A stretch of DNA of 64,000 nt from Fasciolopsis buskii (Eukaryota > Platyhelminthes > Trematoda > Plagiorchiida > Fasciolidae): contig LUCM01007902.1 of assembly GCA_008360955.1 (NCBI GenBank), forward strand, positions 240,148 to 304,147, in the 5' to 3' direction. Shown here piece after piece: positions 14,101-27,829 of this stretch. How positions within the stretch are numbered: the first letter of the stretch is position 1; every line of letters starts with the position of its first letter. Made by a program: the position numbers and the translations under genes. Below the pieces are notes generated by a model. The model saw only the letters and a list, made by a program, of their open reading frames with translations. It was not told the DNA's origin and made no database searches.

Positions 14101-17100
14101 TCTCGCGGGACCAAGAGAACGAATTATCCTAGGAGGAGGCTGAAAAACGTGGTATTTTTTCCGCCATTTGAAACCTGTAGTTGTTGATGGGATTAAAATA
14201 TTGAATTCCCTGGTATAGAAGATCTTATCAACAGCTTCCGGTAGACTTCACTGTGTAAGTTTCAATTCCCTCCCCGGGTTGGGCAGCCAGCAAGCGCATC
14301 TTTACCATGTACCTTGCATCATTGTGAACTTTGTGCGAAAATATATCACAGAAAGCAGAATCCTATCCTCCTAACTAAACGACTTCTCATACATTTTCAT
14401 TTGAATCATGAAAGGCTCTGAAATTTGAATTCAAAATCCACTTTATCTCGCTATTCTCCAAAGCGGTAGATTGCCCGCGACGACTTACGCAGGCGTTATG
14501 TCACACTGGTTTCTTGTTTTTCCAACTTGAGGTTGCCGGTTTGACGAACGCCGCCAAGACCATCTTTTTCCATTTGCACAAAGGTAATTATTTCCCAAAT
14601 GATCTTAAATGTGACCCAGTTGCCATTCCGACTTCTTGCTGATACACTTTTCTAATGAACAGAAAACTAATAACATGAGGGTGCAGAGACACTAATGGTA
14701 TAAGTTTATCCAGGTGGATGCCCACAAGCCGCCAATGCCCCCAAATGGAAATTGTTTTCTTTCAGTCGCCCTAGTATTTGCTTTTTGGGACCCTATGAAT
14801 TTGAAGGGAATTTAGCGTTGCTATCACCTTTCTGTGTATCCCTCTTGTTGGTAATTGCAACATCCGTGCGTTCATATATTGATGATGAATTCAGTTCTCA
14901 TGCAAACCTGGAATTACTCCCGAAGCCTCAGATACTACTGTTAGTAATCCCTTTGTTGCTTGTCCGTTAACGCACTGTTAATAAAAAGATTTCAAAAAAG
15001 TGAAGTTAAGCTTTTGCATTATTCAGAAGGAAGATGTTACTAGAATAAACATAAATCGAATCGGTCCTTCAATGCCACCTCCATGGCTGCTTGACTATCT
15101 TGGTGGCTAGGTAGTAAACATTTCTCTCTGGATTAATAGCTTTACATATTCTGGTATAAAATCTTACAGACAACAGATCGTAAACGAGTGTATTGGATTG
15201 TGAACGGAGTTCACTAGTCACATGATGTTTTTAGTTGGCGGAGGAAAACGTCTGACGTTGTGCATGATAATCGATTCAACATCCCGAGTTAAACAAATAT
15301 TCATTCACAACAAACATGAATCACTACGCCGGAAAATAGTCAGTCTCCTCTACTGCAGCTGATTACAATAACTGTTAGATGCACACACTTCTGCCCATAT
15401 ACGTAAAACGGGTTTGTTCACGCCATTTTGTTTTCCTCGGTATTTACCAAAATTTTCCCAACTGATGAAATTGCAGTTGCTTTTTAATGGGGTATCTATT
15501 GCAAACTTATATTTCCTGACTAGTACAATGCAGGTTAATTTTGATTTTACGTCTCGTTGTCTGATGGTAAAGACTGGATAATTCCCCTATCACTTCCACT
15601 TCATAACACTCCTTCAGATGACCATAAACTAGCATTCAAAATACCCCTTAATTGTCAGTACTTAGGCACGTACTGAGATTTATCATATAAAGTGGATCAC
15701 ATTGCCCGAGTTTGAATAACCTAGCGACAACACCTAACTGCAGATTGTCATAAACAACTTATATCGAGATTTGATATACGTATCACAATTGAGTTCCAGT
15801 TTGTATTTACCTAAACAATACAACCAACGATAACTATTAGCAGGATACATCAGGTCGACTGAAACAGCATGCGATTCTAGTTTCGGATATTCTGGAACGG
15901 GAACGTTGGAGTAGCAACAACATTGAGTTGAAAAAGACTCTAAGAGGAAAAATCAGTATCACCCGAAGTCTACGAATGGTATGGGCCAGCAAAAATAATT
16001 CGATGATCAAGCCTATGCAACAGTCTTAAGTTAAGCGCTAAGCCGCTGAGACAGTAACGGAATGACAACATACACTAATCCCCGGGATGAATAAATCCAG
16101 CGATATTATGCGCAAATCTGTTTTTGATGCACGAGAAATTTAATAATTCGGAACTGTAACTTATGTTAGTACTTTGGAGTAGATATATGTAGCTACAAAA
16201 TCAAATCACTTGTAAATCTGTTGTTTTTGAATTTAACACCCCACATGGTGGATGAATGATTTACTCCGTAAATCTGAATCTGTCACGTGACCTAAGAAAG
16301 ATATTACGATTGACTTCATAAACCAAGATGCTCATCAAAATTGTCCATCAAACCTTTGCATTTTATGGAGTGTACTATGGAATGCTATTGGTTTACTACT
16401 ATTATGGTTTCATAAAATGATTGTGATGTGCTTTAGCGCCATTTTTGCATGACCATTGATCGTAGTTTTATTTAAAACAATGCTTCGTTTTCCCGTTGAT
16501 TTGGAATATTTGAATTGGCCTGGGATTAATTAGACTGGTTGGTAATAATGCGATTTAGTTGTTACGTGAATTTCACACTAGATGAAATAGAGTTCTTTTT
16601 TAAACTTGTATTTTTGGAGATACTTGGGTCTTGTATCTGTCAGCTTGACCACGTCATGTTTCAGTTATCGGATAGCCTGCAAGAAAGAAATATTTTTGTC
16701 ATAAATTATAAACGCTTTGTGGGTATTCAATAGGTATTCAACTTAGGGATGTTTTTGTTGGGGTATACGCTGTAAAAGAACTTTGGTTCCTGTTTGAGTG
16801 GAGGTTAGTACAGTGTGCATTGAAGCGGAAAGTGTTCCGCTGCAACAGAGCACATTTGACGTGTTTATCATAGGAAATCGATAACAATCGAAGTTTTGGT
16901 AGTTGACCATTCCAAAGTCGGGGTAAAAATATCGGAGATTAGATTTTCTTATAAACTACGCATGCATAATTCGGGACGGTAGAAGAGAAAAGAGGAATGG
17001 CAGCAGATAGTTCTAATATAATTTTTCCTAGGGTAATATTTCGCTCCATTCTAACATCTAGGTTTAGCAACAAATGAGCAATAGGCCTTCATGTTTTGTT

Positions 17101-18377
17101 ATACAGATAGACTGGGTTTGCAAAGTGCCTCCAACAAATTACCGGAACGTGAGTGTCGGCAAACGGAATGTGCGCAGACGCATAGAAACTAGCGGCAGAT
17201 TGGGAAAACCTGAACTTCCCAAAAAGCTGAGGGCCATCGGCGGCCTTTCGTTGTACTTTAAACAGGTTCAATAACCCAACCTAATTTGAAGCGTGAAGCC
17301 GCGAGAGAGTGAATTTGAGGTTTCGAATTAGTCCCTTCGTTCACCTATCATTTCTTTAGTATTTAAATTAGATTTTCCGTTTAGATGTTGCAGCGATAAC
17401 GTGAAAAGTCTAAAATCGTCATTACTTGTTGGAATTTTACAAAGCTATACAGAATTTTGGTGAATTGTAAGGTAAAATAGGCTACAAAATGTTTTGAAGA
17501 AAGTCCATTATGCAACGGGTTTTTATTTCTTCATCATGGCTTAGAATTTTTCAGATCGTTACTTAATAACAAAGGAATTATTTTCGGAAAGGTGCATCAT
17601 GAATGTTTATCGTGTGAAGTTTGAAAAATCCAACGGAATTTGTTACGACTTTAAATAATAGTGAAAACCACGAACTCTCACACAAGAATGGAGAAAAATT
17701 AGCTGGAGTATTCATACACCTAAATATTTCAGTCTGCCTAATTGAAAATTATTGTCTTTTATCCCTTGTTTAGAGTACTTCGTCGGGCTTCATTGTTCCA
17801 AGTTTAGAAAAACCCTCAAACTTGACCACTGCGAAAGACACCCATGGGTAATTCAATCGTCGTTTCGAAAACAAACTGCCCGCGTGCCTTTGGCTTGCTG
17901 TGCTACGTTTCCAGTCCGGCCGTTTTTGCCTCATCAATTTAAAGGACTTTTTCCCATTATTTTAATCTTTCTTGGCTACTGACAGTCGGATTTACTCCTA
18001 CTCAAACACTGTCGAAATTTCTCCTCGTTCGGACTTAACATCACGGATTTTGTGCTAAACCAAAAGGACGCTTTTGTTGCGGTTGGCAGGCTGTTCTGAA
18101 ATGCACCCCGTCAGCCAAAATGAACTTTCCATTCTAATGAGTACCAATATAGACTCTCTATTCACAAAATTACTGTATCCATCACTCACTCTTTGCTCCC
18201 GGATACACCTTTATACTTGTGAGATTTGCATTCAGGATTCAGGGCTGAAATCATGTTACGGATGCCCTAACATCTATCCAAGGCTTTCATGTATACATCT
18301 GGACAGACAATATATCGTTAAGAAACCGAGGATGGTATAGTCACATACATAAATTCCTCCTGGTTAAGCAATTATGA
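11171..18377. other. Long stretch without a recognised gene
   Basis: Open frames are short on both strands. One plus-strand frame at about 11785-11986 runs unbroken and contains the segment VGFKVIRND followed by KAYTLEKLGEVPIDLVAVII, which looks protein-like but matches nothing I know. An 18-base perfect palindrome rich in TA lies at 12154-12171. Around 12300-12900 base composition is less AT-rich and ends in two AATAAA signals near 12900-12920, which could be the 3' end of an unrecognised repeat. Nothing else is supported. Confidence 0.4.
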
Positions 18378-18756
18378 ATCACGAAATAATTCATGTGATG
18401 TCACTGCTCAACTCACCATAAAGAAACCATGGAAGCACTGTACAGCTGTTTCATCCTTGTTAGGAATCATCAGCAGTGCATATCCACCGCGCCCGAACTG
18501 GGACGCGAGAACGAGACGAAAGTTTCTGAGTCGAACGCCTTAGCCATTATGCTAGTGGGCGGGCTCTGAATGGTTTTTTGAAATTCATCACATGATGTTG
18601 CACCTATCCGTTCGTCCCGGGTTCGCGTCCCAGTTGGGGCGCGGTGGATATGCACTGCTGATGATTCTTAACAAGGATGAAACAGCTGTATAGTGCTTTC
18701 ATGTTTTCTTTATGGTGAGTTGGGCGATGATATCATACGGTGAATTATTTCATGAA
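18378..18756. repeat. Foldback tRNA-like short repeat, copy 1
   Basis: Two inverted arms of about 130 bases (roughly 18378-18508 and 18617-18756) carry the same sequence in opposite directions, including the landmarks CAACTCACCATAAAGAAA, ACAGCTGTTTCATCCTTGTT and CAGTGCATATCCACCGCGCC. Each arm also carries a B-box-like tRNA promoter piece, GGTTCGCGTCCCAGTT in the right arm and a degraded inverse in the left. Between the arms, on the minus strand, lies a tRNA-like head (CATAATGGCTAAGGCGTTCG). The same architecture recurs at 62509-62833, so this is a repeat family rather than a chance palindrome. Best described as a tRNA-derived SINE-like element with foldback structure. The small open frame inside it is a by-product. 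Confidence 0.75.
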
Positions 18757-18959
18757 TACATTCAATCTCTTACTACTGACACGTAAAATATTATGAATCA
18801 GTTTATTCATATTCATTTCTTAGTAGTGACTGCCTGACTAGTCAGTGTTATCCTTAGTTTCCTCGGCATAGAAGTACAATTATAGTGGACCTGTATGTAA
18901 CCCCATTTCGCGCACAAACTGATATTTCGTCTTTTTTTACTCTTTCCTGCTTTTTCTGG

Positions 18960-20880
18960 TCTCGTTGCTAGATGATAAACCACACATGATCGCAGGTGAA
19001 TTTAATCACGTCCCGACACTTCATCTTATCGTGTTTGATTAGAGTGATCTATCAATCTTCAAAACCAAAGGTATCTCCAACCTAGGTAGAATTATTACCA
19101 ATCTTTCCGAGTTATTCTGTCTCAAACTACATGCTCCAATTTCAACCAATGATCACTGTCTGTTACTTTCGAAACCTAAAGTCTACATTTTCGACAGCCT
19201 TTCAATCTTTCAAGGTATCTAACCAAATCAGAAAACGAATACTTACTTTTTCCCGGTAAAACGTTTTTCTTCTTCTAAGACTTCCCTTGCAAATTCGCGG
19301 TTTTCTCCTGAATTTCCAAATAGTAATGTCAATACTTTTGCACATACTCAAAGGGCTTTTCTTTGTAACGGCCGCCTTACTTCAGCCACAATCAAATCCT
19401 TAGGGAGACAGAAGGAACACTTCTATAAAGTTCGGGGTTCCCAGAATGTCACATTCCTTTCATTCTTAATATAAGTGAAAGTAAAACAAATTGACTCGTC
19501 GTATGCATGCCAACTCCTGACCAGCTGCGGCGGCAGAAGCTTCTGTCGAGGAATTCGGCTTTTGTGTGGAAATAAAAAGGAAGCAAGTAAGCCATACTGT
19601 TCGAACTCCTTTGCTCGACAAAAATTACCGCAGGTATAGGTCTTGATGATATTTCTTCGCCTTTCCTAACGAACGGTGCAGTTTCAATCACTGATGCATT
19701 TATTTCCTTTTTTAATACTTCCCTATGCAAACATTCCATTCCTGACTGTTGGAGACCAATCATTATTGTGCACATCCCCAAATCTAGTAATACAAGTATT
19801 CCAGCCACATGTTTTCGTCCCATCGCTCTTACATAATACGGCCTTAGACTAACAGAACACATCGTCCTGAGTCGTCTAACGTCTTCTTTGTGTGGGTCCA
19901 AAGACCCCCTTTAGTTTCTGTGCGAACCAAACAGGCTCACTTTGGATTTTGTGGGTCCCCCGGCTAATAATATCACCAAATCCTTGGATACATTACAGAA
20001 TCTGTACAGTGCGCTTTGTTACTGTTTTTCCTCTGCATTCGACTCTGCTCTACGGTCTTTGCTTCTTTGCAAATAATTTTAAACAGCTTCAATGAGCTGT
20101 CCTTTCTTATTTATTTTCAAAATGCATCAGCCAACTGTATGCCAATTCCTCTGATCAATTATTCACACATGCGGATGACGTTGCTGTTTGTCAGTCTACA
20201 TCTGGAACAGAAGATTTCCCCAACTTTTCCAACCACTTGTCACTCGTTCGTGATTGTTCTGTTCTTTCTGGCTTAAATATTAATTTTATCCCAATTTGTC
20301 GGATGTTTGTTTTCTTTTCCTCGGTCTGCTTACTCGACTGACCGTTCTTTCATTAAAAATGAATTATTTACTGGGGCAAATTCCTTGAAGTACTTCGGAA
20401 ATAATGTTGATGAAAAATTAGGATGGTCCTCTCACACTTCGAATTCAGTAAACAATCTTAAAAGACTATCAGCTTACGTAGCAAAACTGTGGCATTTCCA
20501 TGTTAAGCAAAGCATCATCTCCCTACATGTTTACCGGTAAGTTTTTCCGGCTCACCTCTATTGTCCCCTTGTCACTTTTGCTAGCTTACTAAAGAAAAAT
20601 TTCAGAACCCTTCGTCGTGGTATATCAATTATCGGTGGTGCATTTTAAATTCCCACTGAAAGAACTCTGTGTGGTCTGTTTCCAACCGCGTGCAAAAAAT
20701 GTGCACATAAAATTCTTTCGGATTCGTCCCATTTGTTACATAATGACCTTTCTAAATGCCGTTCTCATACCAGGACACGTTCCAACTTCCGTTCTGTACC
20801 CTCTCATATAAACATCTATAGGAACTCAGCTGATCTCTACCGACACCCAATTCTTGCCAGTCGAGGGCAGATCATAACTT
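18960..20880 (+). mobile_element. Decayed LINE (Jockey/CR1-like), endonuclease to C-terminus
   Basis: The element can be followed in order across frameshifts on the plus strand. Near 18990 IAGEFNH matches the endonuclease 'GDFN' block, and STNDHCLL (19150) its final 'SDHCLL'. RT finger motifs GLDDISSPFLTNGAVSI, HIPKSSNTSIPA and CFRPIALT run unbroken at 19620-19850. CYCFSSAFDSALRSLLL near 20030 is the palm A block. THADDVAVC (ADD at 20171-20179) is the catalytic box. LKYFGNNVDEKLGWSSH and LKRLSAYVAKL (20380-20500) match the thumb, and KCAHKILSDSSH near 20700 the C-terminal region. It has at least six stops or shifts, so it is not active. The 150-codon minus-strand frame at 19449-19901 is a shadow of the RT finger. 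Confidence 0.8.
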
Positions 20881-22546
20881 ATTTTCCATACAGTCTATCG
20901 TAAATTTCAAATGTTTATTATTTGCTACGCTTTTTTCCAACCCTGTATTCCGGTGAGGTCTCGAACGCCTTCCGTTTAACTGAAATGCGGGCACCTATGT
21001 ACGCAAAAGTCTGAACAATACAGTGCAAGTCTTCTGAGAATGCTGTTTTGTAATCCGCTGGCACATGTGTTTCAACGGAACTATGGACCTTCTGCGAACA
21101 TCATCTAACAGGCTGCATTTTATGTCCATAGGATGCCTTAGGCCGAGGAAATTTGAAGGCAAGCTAGTTCTTCGAGGTCCCGTCAAATGTACTCTCACTT
21201 TCAATTTATCATTTTATGTGAATGGATGCTTGCCGTTTTCTTGTCCACTTAATTAATAGTAAATAGACACCCAAGTAGAGCACACGTAAGACGAATGCAC
21301 CTCGGTGACCTCCAGTGTGCAGTTTTCAGCTTCCTTTCTATCATCGCCTTAATAAACTAACTTATGTGGTTCTTTGTTGGTAAATTGTTCTAGCTGCCCA
21401 ATGCTTTATGCATAACAAAGAAAATGCAACCGTTTTTCAACATTCTTCCGGGTGCTAATCACTTCGAATACCAGGCAGTCCTCAAACATTTCTTCATACC
21501 TTTACTTTGTGTATCGTTTAAAATGACCGTGGTGAATGTCGGAAAATGGTATCTTTCCAACGTCCAGGCAACATTCCCATAACATTCTCCATTTTCTTCC
21601 TTCTGTCATGAAATTTTACGCTTATCAGCAAAACTTCTTTACTCCCAGTAAACGTTTGCATCGGATCAATATAAATTTGCCCAAATACCCTTGGCATTTT
21701 GGTTTCAGTTTCATTCATAAAGCGTTCTCTCGGTGAACTTCGAAGTCATCTCTGTTTTGGTTGATCTGTATTTACTTCGAGGTGATAAAAATCGAGGGAA
21801 ATAAATATACTTATTATTAAGTATATGTAAATAATACGTTCTCTTTTATTTTCCCGTCACCTTCACCATAAGTATCTTCCATTATTTTTGTCTTGACTCT
21901 TTGGCCTTGTTTAGATTCTTATTTAAATAATTTTTGAACGCATGTCGCGGAATTTTTGTTAGCTATTTGCTTACGGTGTGAGGTGCACCTCAGTTTCCGC
22001 ATAAAAATTAAACTGCATATAATTTGTCCAACATTCATGTGCTAGCTACAGATTATTGGAAATGACTTGTTGTGATCATACTGAACAAGTTTTACCCAAC
22101 AAAATTCAGGATGTACCAAGAAAACGATGCCCCTTGTTATCATTCAAAAAACAGTGAAAAACCTTATTGTTAGGGTGTGTGATTGCCCGATTTTGCGGTC
22201 AGCTTGGGTGATGTTTCTAACAGCTTTAGGCTGGGATCAAAATACACTTTGCGTTTATTGCTTTTAAGGTGTAGAAGCACTTCACTACCTCACTCCAGGA
22301 TGTATGTTGTTTCCAGGCGGCCATGTGATCAGTTAGGATGATTATTTTCTTCGCATATTCACATTTCGACATGTGCTACGTCTATGTTTACCAGTAGGCA
22401 GCTCAGCATTATTAAAATTAAAAGTATAAGGAAAAGGTGACTTCTTCCCGTATGCATTTCGTTCATCCATTGGGGCTCAGACTTGTCCAGGGTCGTTTTT
22501 GATGTATAGCTGCACAAAAATGACAATAGAGAAGATATTATCTTTT
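20881..22546. other. No recognised feature
   Basis: This stretch follows the LINE relic. It contains only short overlapping open frames on both strands with no family resemblance. It may include the LINE's 3' untranslated tail, but no clear poly-A or microsatellite end was seen. Confidence 0.4.
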
Positions 22547-22720
22547 GGCCGGAGGTTGTCCAGCGGACAGGGTCATGGCCTCTGGACATGAAGTTTGCAG
22601 GTTCGAATCCTCCCGCGGCCGGGAAACTTCCCCACCTGGCACTTCTCTGTTGGCCACAGCCCTCTCCATGAAAAATGATGTGCATTGTTATTTCATTAAT
22701 GAAGGAAGTAAAAAGATTAA
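22547..22720 (+). repeat. tRNA-derived SINE-like repeat (second family)
   Basis: Positions 22547-22620 fold partly like a tRNA. GGCCG at the start pairs with CGGCC at the end, GTCC-AGC-GGAC forms a D-arm, and a perfect pol III B box GGTTCGAATCC lies near 22600. The T-stem has one mismatch and the anticodon arm is poor, so it is not a working tRNA. An unrelated body follows (CCCACCTGGCACTTCTCTG onward), ending in an A-rich part near 22710. Head plus body is the layout of a tRNA-derived SINE. The body differs from the foldback repeats, so this is a separate family. The open frames across it on both strands are by-products. Confidence 0.55.
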
Positions 22721-25700
22721 ACGACTTGCAAACCTTAGCCTAGCCTGCAGCGAAAATGTCCCCACTTGTTCTGGTTACATATTTGAGTGAATACATATTA
22801 GCTTAAAAAGCGTTTCCTCAGCATCCCATTGAACGCAGACTTAATCTGTCCCCAATTTTGAATAGATTACGCTAAAATTCGTTTCATCCAAATGTACTCC
22901 AACTCAACTATGGATAATGCACATGATTCTGCATCAAGCACCCTACCAACTATGCGTCTAGATCAAATCATCCCAGCCACGATCCAAAATAACATCTATC
23001 ACAGGAATTATCCATAAAATCAAATTCTTACAATATAAGTGTTACAGTAAGAACGCTGGGTACGGTTTCATGGGTTGGCTCGAAATTCTCATTAATATTT
23101 CATCCCAATTTCTTTGCTTTGATCATTGTATAACTTTTATAACACATATTGACGCTAAATAAACGGTATCCCAAGTGATTTCTATCTGAATTGTCATCAG
23201 CAAACTGACGTGAAAATCGCTTGATGGATTGCCGCAAGCTGAGCCTATTTACCGACAGGTGCCATCAACTTATTCCTCCTTTTATGGTCCTTCTAAAAAG
23301 GCCTCAAATATTCCAGTCCCACTGAATAGGGATTGAGCTATGAGGTCTGTTCTGCTATCAGTTGTTAGTGCAGAGTGAAAGATCCAAAAATTCATTTGGT
23401 TTTTTCGTATCCCTTAGTGCAAAACTACCTTGATCCGTGATCTTGCGTGGTCTTTCTCGGGCGCCCGTGACGAGTTTACCTGGATGGACTGAGCTGCGCC
23501 GAGGAGGACGGCAATTCTTCTAAGAGCATAGGAAATCATTCTTCGGTTTACTAGAATTTTAGCTTGTGGTAATACAGGTGAACAAACATATATGTGCGCA
23601 CACAGGTGCCATACAATTCTTGTCCCACTGGAATGCGATGTTTGATGGTAGGTGATTGCGCGATTTAAAAAACTTACCATAGAAAATCTGATAGCGCAGA
23701 TCACCAAATTCTACTGAACTGAACAAACTGCTCATCAGCATGACATAAGTCTATGTTTAATCATAACCTTGGTGTTGGTCGCGTTAAACTGCCTGCTGTG
23801 ATGAATAAAAGTGACACATTTCGAATTGTGAATTTAGCAGTCATCTTGATCACCCTCCCTGGGCACACCACCAAATTAGAACCGCGTATCTACACCTTTG
23901 ATTAAAGAAGAGTGTTTCTTAAGTAATACATAATCACTTTCGAAATCGAATAACATTAATAATTTCGTAACCATATTTTTCCTATTAAGTTGGGTTAGCG
24001 CAAAAATAATTAAACGCTTTTCTTCCAAATAAGAAGTCAACTTGACAGCTTCATGACTGCCTGGTCAAACGATTCCATTTAGCCGCGGATAAATTTACTG
24101 CGGCTTTACGTCTCTCGTGATTTTGTTTCACTACCAAAATGCCTAAGATCTCTTATGAAGTTTGTACATGTGAAAGTGCTTTAACATAAGCAAACTGTTT
24201 ACATTATATGCGCATATGCGATTAAATGTTTGTTACTGTATCCGATCCAGGTACGAACAAATCCTTTCGGAGAGACAGGGAGGTACATATAAATAAATAT
24301 AATAAATGTACGTCTGTATATAAATCTACGTTTAGAGAGCCGTGTGTACTTTTAGACTTACCTTGTCATTTCTTTGGACACACCTAATTATGCATACTAT
24401 AGTTCTTGTTTACGTGGGCCTGAACAACATTTTGCATGCAAATGCAAAATGTACTTACTCGTTTCTATCCGATTTTTGATGAAACCTTATGCATGCACAA
24501 ATTTATAAACCAATTTGAATATTACTTTTACCATATTTTGCCAGCCTCTTTGAATATATACGCATACATGTATACATACGTCCCACTACTTCGTTTTCAC
24601 ATACCCATCGGACGTGCTTTTCGCCAATATAAAACTGTATAAAATGCAATTTTAAGCACTGAAATATATATGCGAACCTAGTTATATAAATAACTGTTCA
24701 CATTTTTGAAAGTCCACTTAATTGCACATCCATGCGAATACATACTACTATAAAAATAGGTACGCCTACGCGTACGTAAACATTTTTAATTGCGTGCATA
24801 CCTGCGTAGATATCAAAACCGCCTGCAAATTGGTCATTGTTCACCAAATTCCGTAGTGTGAAAGTCTAAATTTCACATGATTTTTGTTCACCTACATACT
24901 GTGGCCTGGAACTCCGAAGTAACCACAATGATACCAGTCGTTTTGAAAGACTGTTAGAAATTTTCAGATATCATTCCAAGTTTAATAAATTTCTTGCACT
25001 AGCTTTTAAAGAAAAGATGACCCTGGAGGTAAACAAAAACCTGGATGAAGGAACACCCTAGCAGGAGCAAATCAAGCAAAAAATAACTGTGGTACCACTC
25101 AGTGGAACGGCAAACACGCCAGGAATGAAAAGTACGTTTTATGTTGTATATAGGAAATGAACTTTGGAGATGGTTACCAGCTAGACAACCCCATGAAATC
25201 TAGATAAAAAAATCTCCCACACCCGCTCTTGCATGCCCAGCTGACCTTTTTGGTTTCCTCTCCGATACTTTCAATTCAGGCACCTAAATCCACGGAGTTC
25301 AATCGTTATCGAAATAATCATTAGCAAATTCCATGATATCACCTGGTAAAATGTTTCATTGTTAGTTACTACAAAAACTAGTTCGTTGTTATAAATCATT
25401 TTCCTACAGTCGTTGTCTCGGTGTACATCAACTACTGGGATTTGAGTGGCGCATAGGTAGTCTGGATTCAGACCGTGGGTCTTGTGACCAATGCCAGACA
25501 GGTAGATCTCTCCTTCATTAAGGGCAGAAGGCACGTGCTCGTGGATCCGTGGTTGTAAACTAAGTGGTCCACATTTTTGAAAAGGTCCAAAGCATTTTAG
25601 CACAGTCATCAAGTGTACATTTTGTCTTTTCAATTGAATATATCAGCAAACCTAAGTTGAAGGTAGTTATGTGCCCTTGGGAGCATGAGTCGGTTGCATC

Positions 25701-27032
25701 TCCCGGCAATCGACCATAACACAACTAGCTGATGATACATAAATACTATAAGAGAGCATGTGCGTCACTTGCGAGATATATGGCTGTCACATGATGGACG
25801 CTAGACGGTCACCAGAGAGTCACATCAGTGTACGATGATGCAAAAAGTTGTCACCCTCATGTGGCTGTCATCTACATATTGAATCAATTAAAGGACCAAC
25901 CCTTGTAATTAGTTTGTATATTAAATTGCAAACAATAGTTCCGGGCAGAACAACGCTAACCTAGGAGGATCTGTGCACCAACTAGGAGACATCTTAGCGC
26001 ATTCTGTTGAAGGGACTTGGCACTCTCAGATGGACGTTGAGAAAGACATTCGCATCAAACGTCACCGTATTTGGCCAGCAGCACTGAAGAACACTCAACT
26101 ATAGCCTTTCAGTCGCAAAAGAAGAAACTCAACTAATTATTTTTCTGTTGCCTTCTAACGCTAAAATGCCATGCAAACGTAAAATATATAAAAATTATTT
26201 CACTCAGCAAATGCAATTCGAGGGAGGAGATTTTCCTCAGAAACTTAGATCACTGTATTACGGTTCCATAGAGTAAACAAGGGTTCCATTTTTAGGTTTT
26301 GGCTGCAAATAGTGTCTGAAATTGCCAGTGGGAAATCGTGATAACCAACGAGTAAATAGCATTCTCCCGTTAGTTCAAGCTAATCAAAATCGCTCCGGTT
26401 CTGGATCTTTAGGTTTGGAAGTTATGTCGTAGCCCTGTGTCGTTCTATCTACCATTGCCTGTACAGCCTAATTTGGGTGGTTCAAATCAATACAGACTAA
26501 TTTATTCCACCCAAATGAATTTGCCCTCGTTTTTACAGCATTTAGACTCGTGAGATTTATCAAGTCTCATTGGCTTGGATATCAGCGTACCCCGAAGTGG
26601 AGACACGTGGAACCAACGGGGAGACAGATAATTGTAGACGAAAAGCATGCAACCACCGAAAACATTATGAGGGGGTACAGGTAGTGTGGCAAACAATACC
26701 AACAACGGTGGTAAGCAGTAATACATTTTGCTGGCTATCCAATCATGTTCCCGGAATTCCTGGTTCCTCGTTCCTCAGTTATCGTGATAAGTTATTCTGT
26801 GGGTGTTGAATGTGACAGTAATTTCAGTAAAGTAAAGAAAGATTAAAGTTCCGTGCGCAAAAATGAGGCACGTTGCCTCGCAACATTTCATTTTCAGAGG
26901 TTGAGAAAAAAAGTGTATTCCTTGGTAGAGAAAAAGCTATCATCAAGATTTGTGGCACGCGAGATAGTTATTCAGAGGACCATCTCCATAAGGACAGTTG
27001 ACATTATGTCACATGGCAAGCTGAATTTGGAT
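22721..27032. other. No recognised feature
   Basis: AT-rich DNA with scattered short open frames. A low-complexity, TA-rich block occurs near 24270-24760. The 120-codon minus-strand frame at 25271-25633 has no recognisable motif. No repeat copy shared with other parts of the window was noticed. Confidence 0.4.
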
Positions 27033-27290
27033 GTTCTCATTGATTCGAAAAAGTTGCTGGGAGCACCGCGCATAACTGCTTTCAGTAATCTTGGTTATGG
27101 AATATACGGTCGCTTAGGTTCAGGAGAAGGTTTGCGGAGAGTTGTGGAAAACACCGTGGTGTTCGCTTACGGTATCATATGGATGCAATTTTACGTTGAT
27201 TATGTCTCCATTTCAAGGACTCGAAACAATAACTCCGGACAATTTTGGGGTGAACTACAACACCAATGTCATTAGGATGTTTGACTGAAT
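27033..27290. repeat. Diverged direct repeat, left copy
   Basis: Shares blocks in the same orientation with 30340-30560: TCAGGAGAA, a nearly shared ACACCGTGGTGTTCGC, GGTATCA and a TGCAATTTTACGTTGAT-like block, in the same order with similar spacing. The pair flanks the Ty3/gypsy relic. Identity is modest, so the copies are old. A 140-codon plus-strand frame (26853-27275) covers this copy but resembles no protein I know. Confidence 0.5.
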
Positions 27291-27829
27291 GGTACAATAC
27301 AAATGTTTCCACTGCGGCCGCAAAAGCCACCGACCCATCAACCACACTTCTACACTCTGCATAAGTGTGGATAAAATAGTTTAATCGCAACCGAATGGCC
27401 ACCTTCTTTGCAAGCGCTTGCTTCGTGAGAGTCAACATGGTTTTATCAAACAGCAGTCGTTTTACTCTTGATAGATTGAGTTCCTTAGTGCGCTCATTTC
27501 GTCCGGCGCAAATGTACGTCCGCTACCGAAGTCCAAATGGACATGACTAAAGCAGCTGATCACCTACCGTATAACCACTCCATCTCTAAAATACGCTGCT
27601 TTGAAAACATCGATCTTGATTTCTGTTGGTCATTCTCTCAACTTGCTTGACGCTCTCAAGTCCTTAAGATCGATGAATGACTATTATCTCCAAACCGCAC
27701 TGCTGTCAGTCTTACACAAGGCGGCGTCATTGACCCTGTGCTCGTCCTTATATACAAAAGTTATATTTTTACCTCCCTCCGACAGGGCTTTCCCACTATT
27801 TTTGCTTAAGATGTCAAGTTAATCTATAC

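Noticed and set aside
18470..18655. 61-codon minus-strand protein
   Set aside because: Translation of the tRNA-like repeat; a similar frame appears in the copy at 36281-36514.
19449..19901. 150-codon minus-strand open frame
   Set aside because: The plus strand of the same bases encodes clear LINE RT finger motifs; this frame is a shadow.
22547..22620. Functional tRNA gene
   Set aside because: Only five acceptor pairs, a T-stem mismatch and a poor anticodon arm; the SINE-like body after it explains it better.
22359..22685. 108-codon minus-strand protein
   Set aside because: Half of it is antisense of the tRNA-like head; no protein family resemblance.
25271..25633. 120-codon minus-strand protein
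   Set aside because: No motif and no splice context; expected by chance in this amount of DNA.
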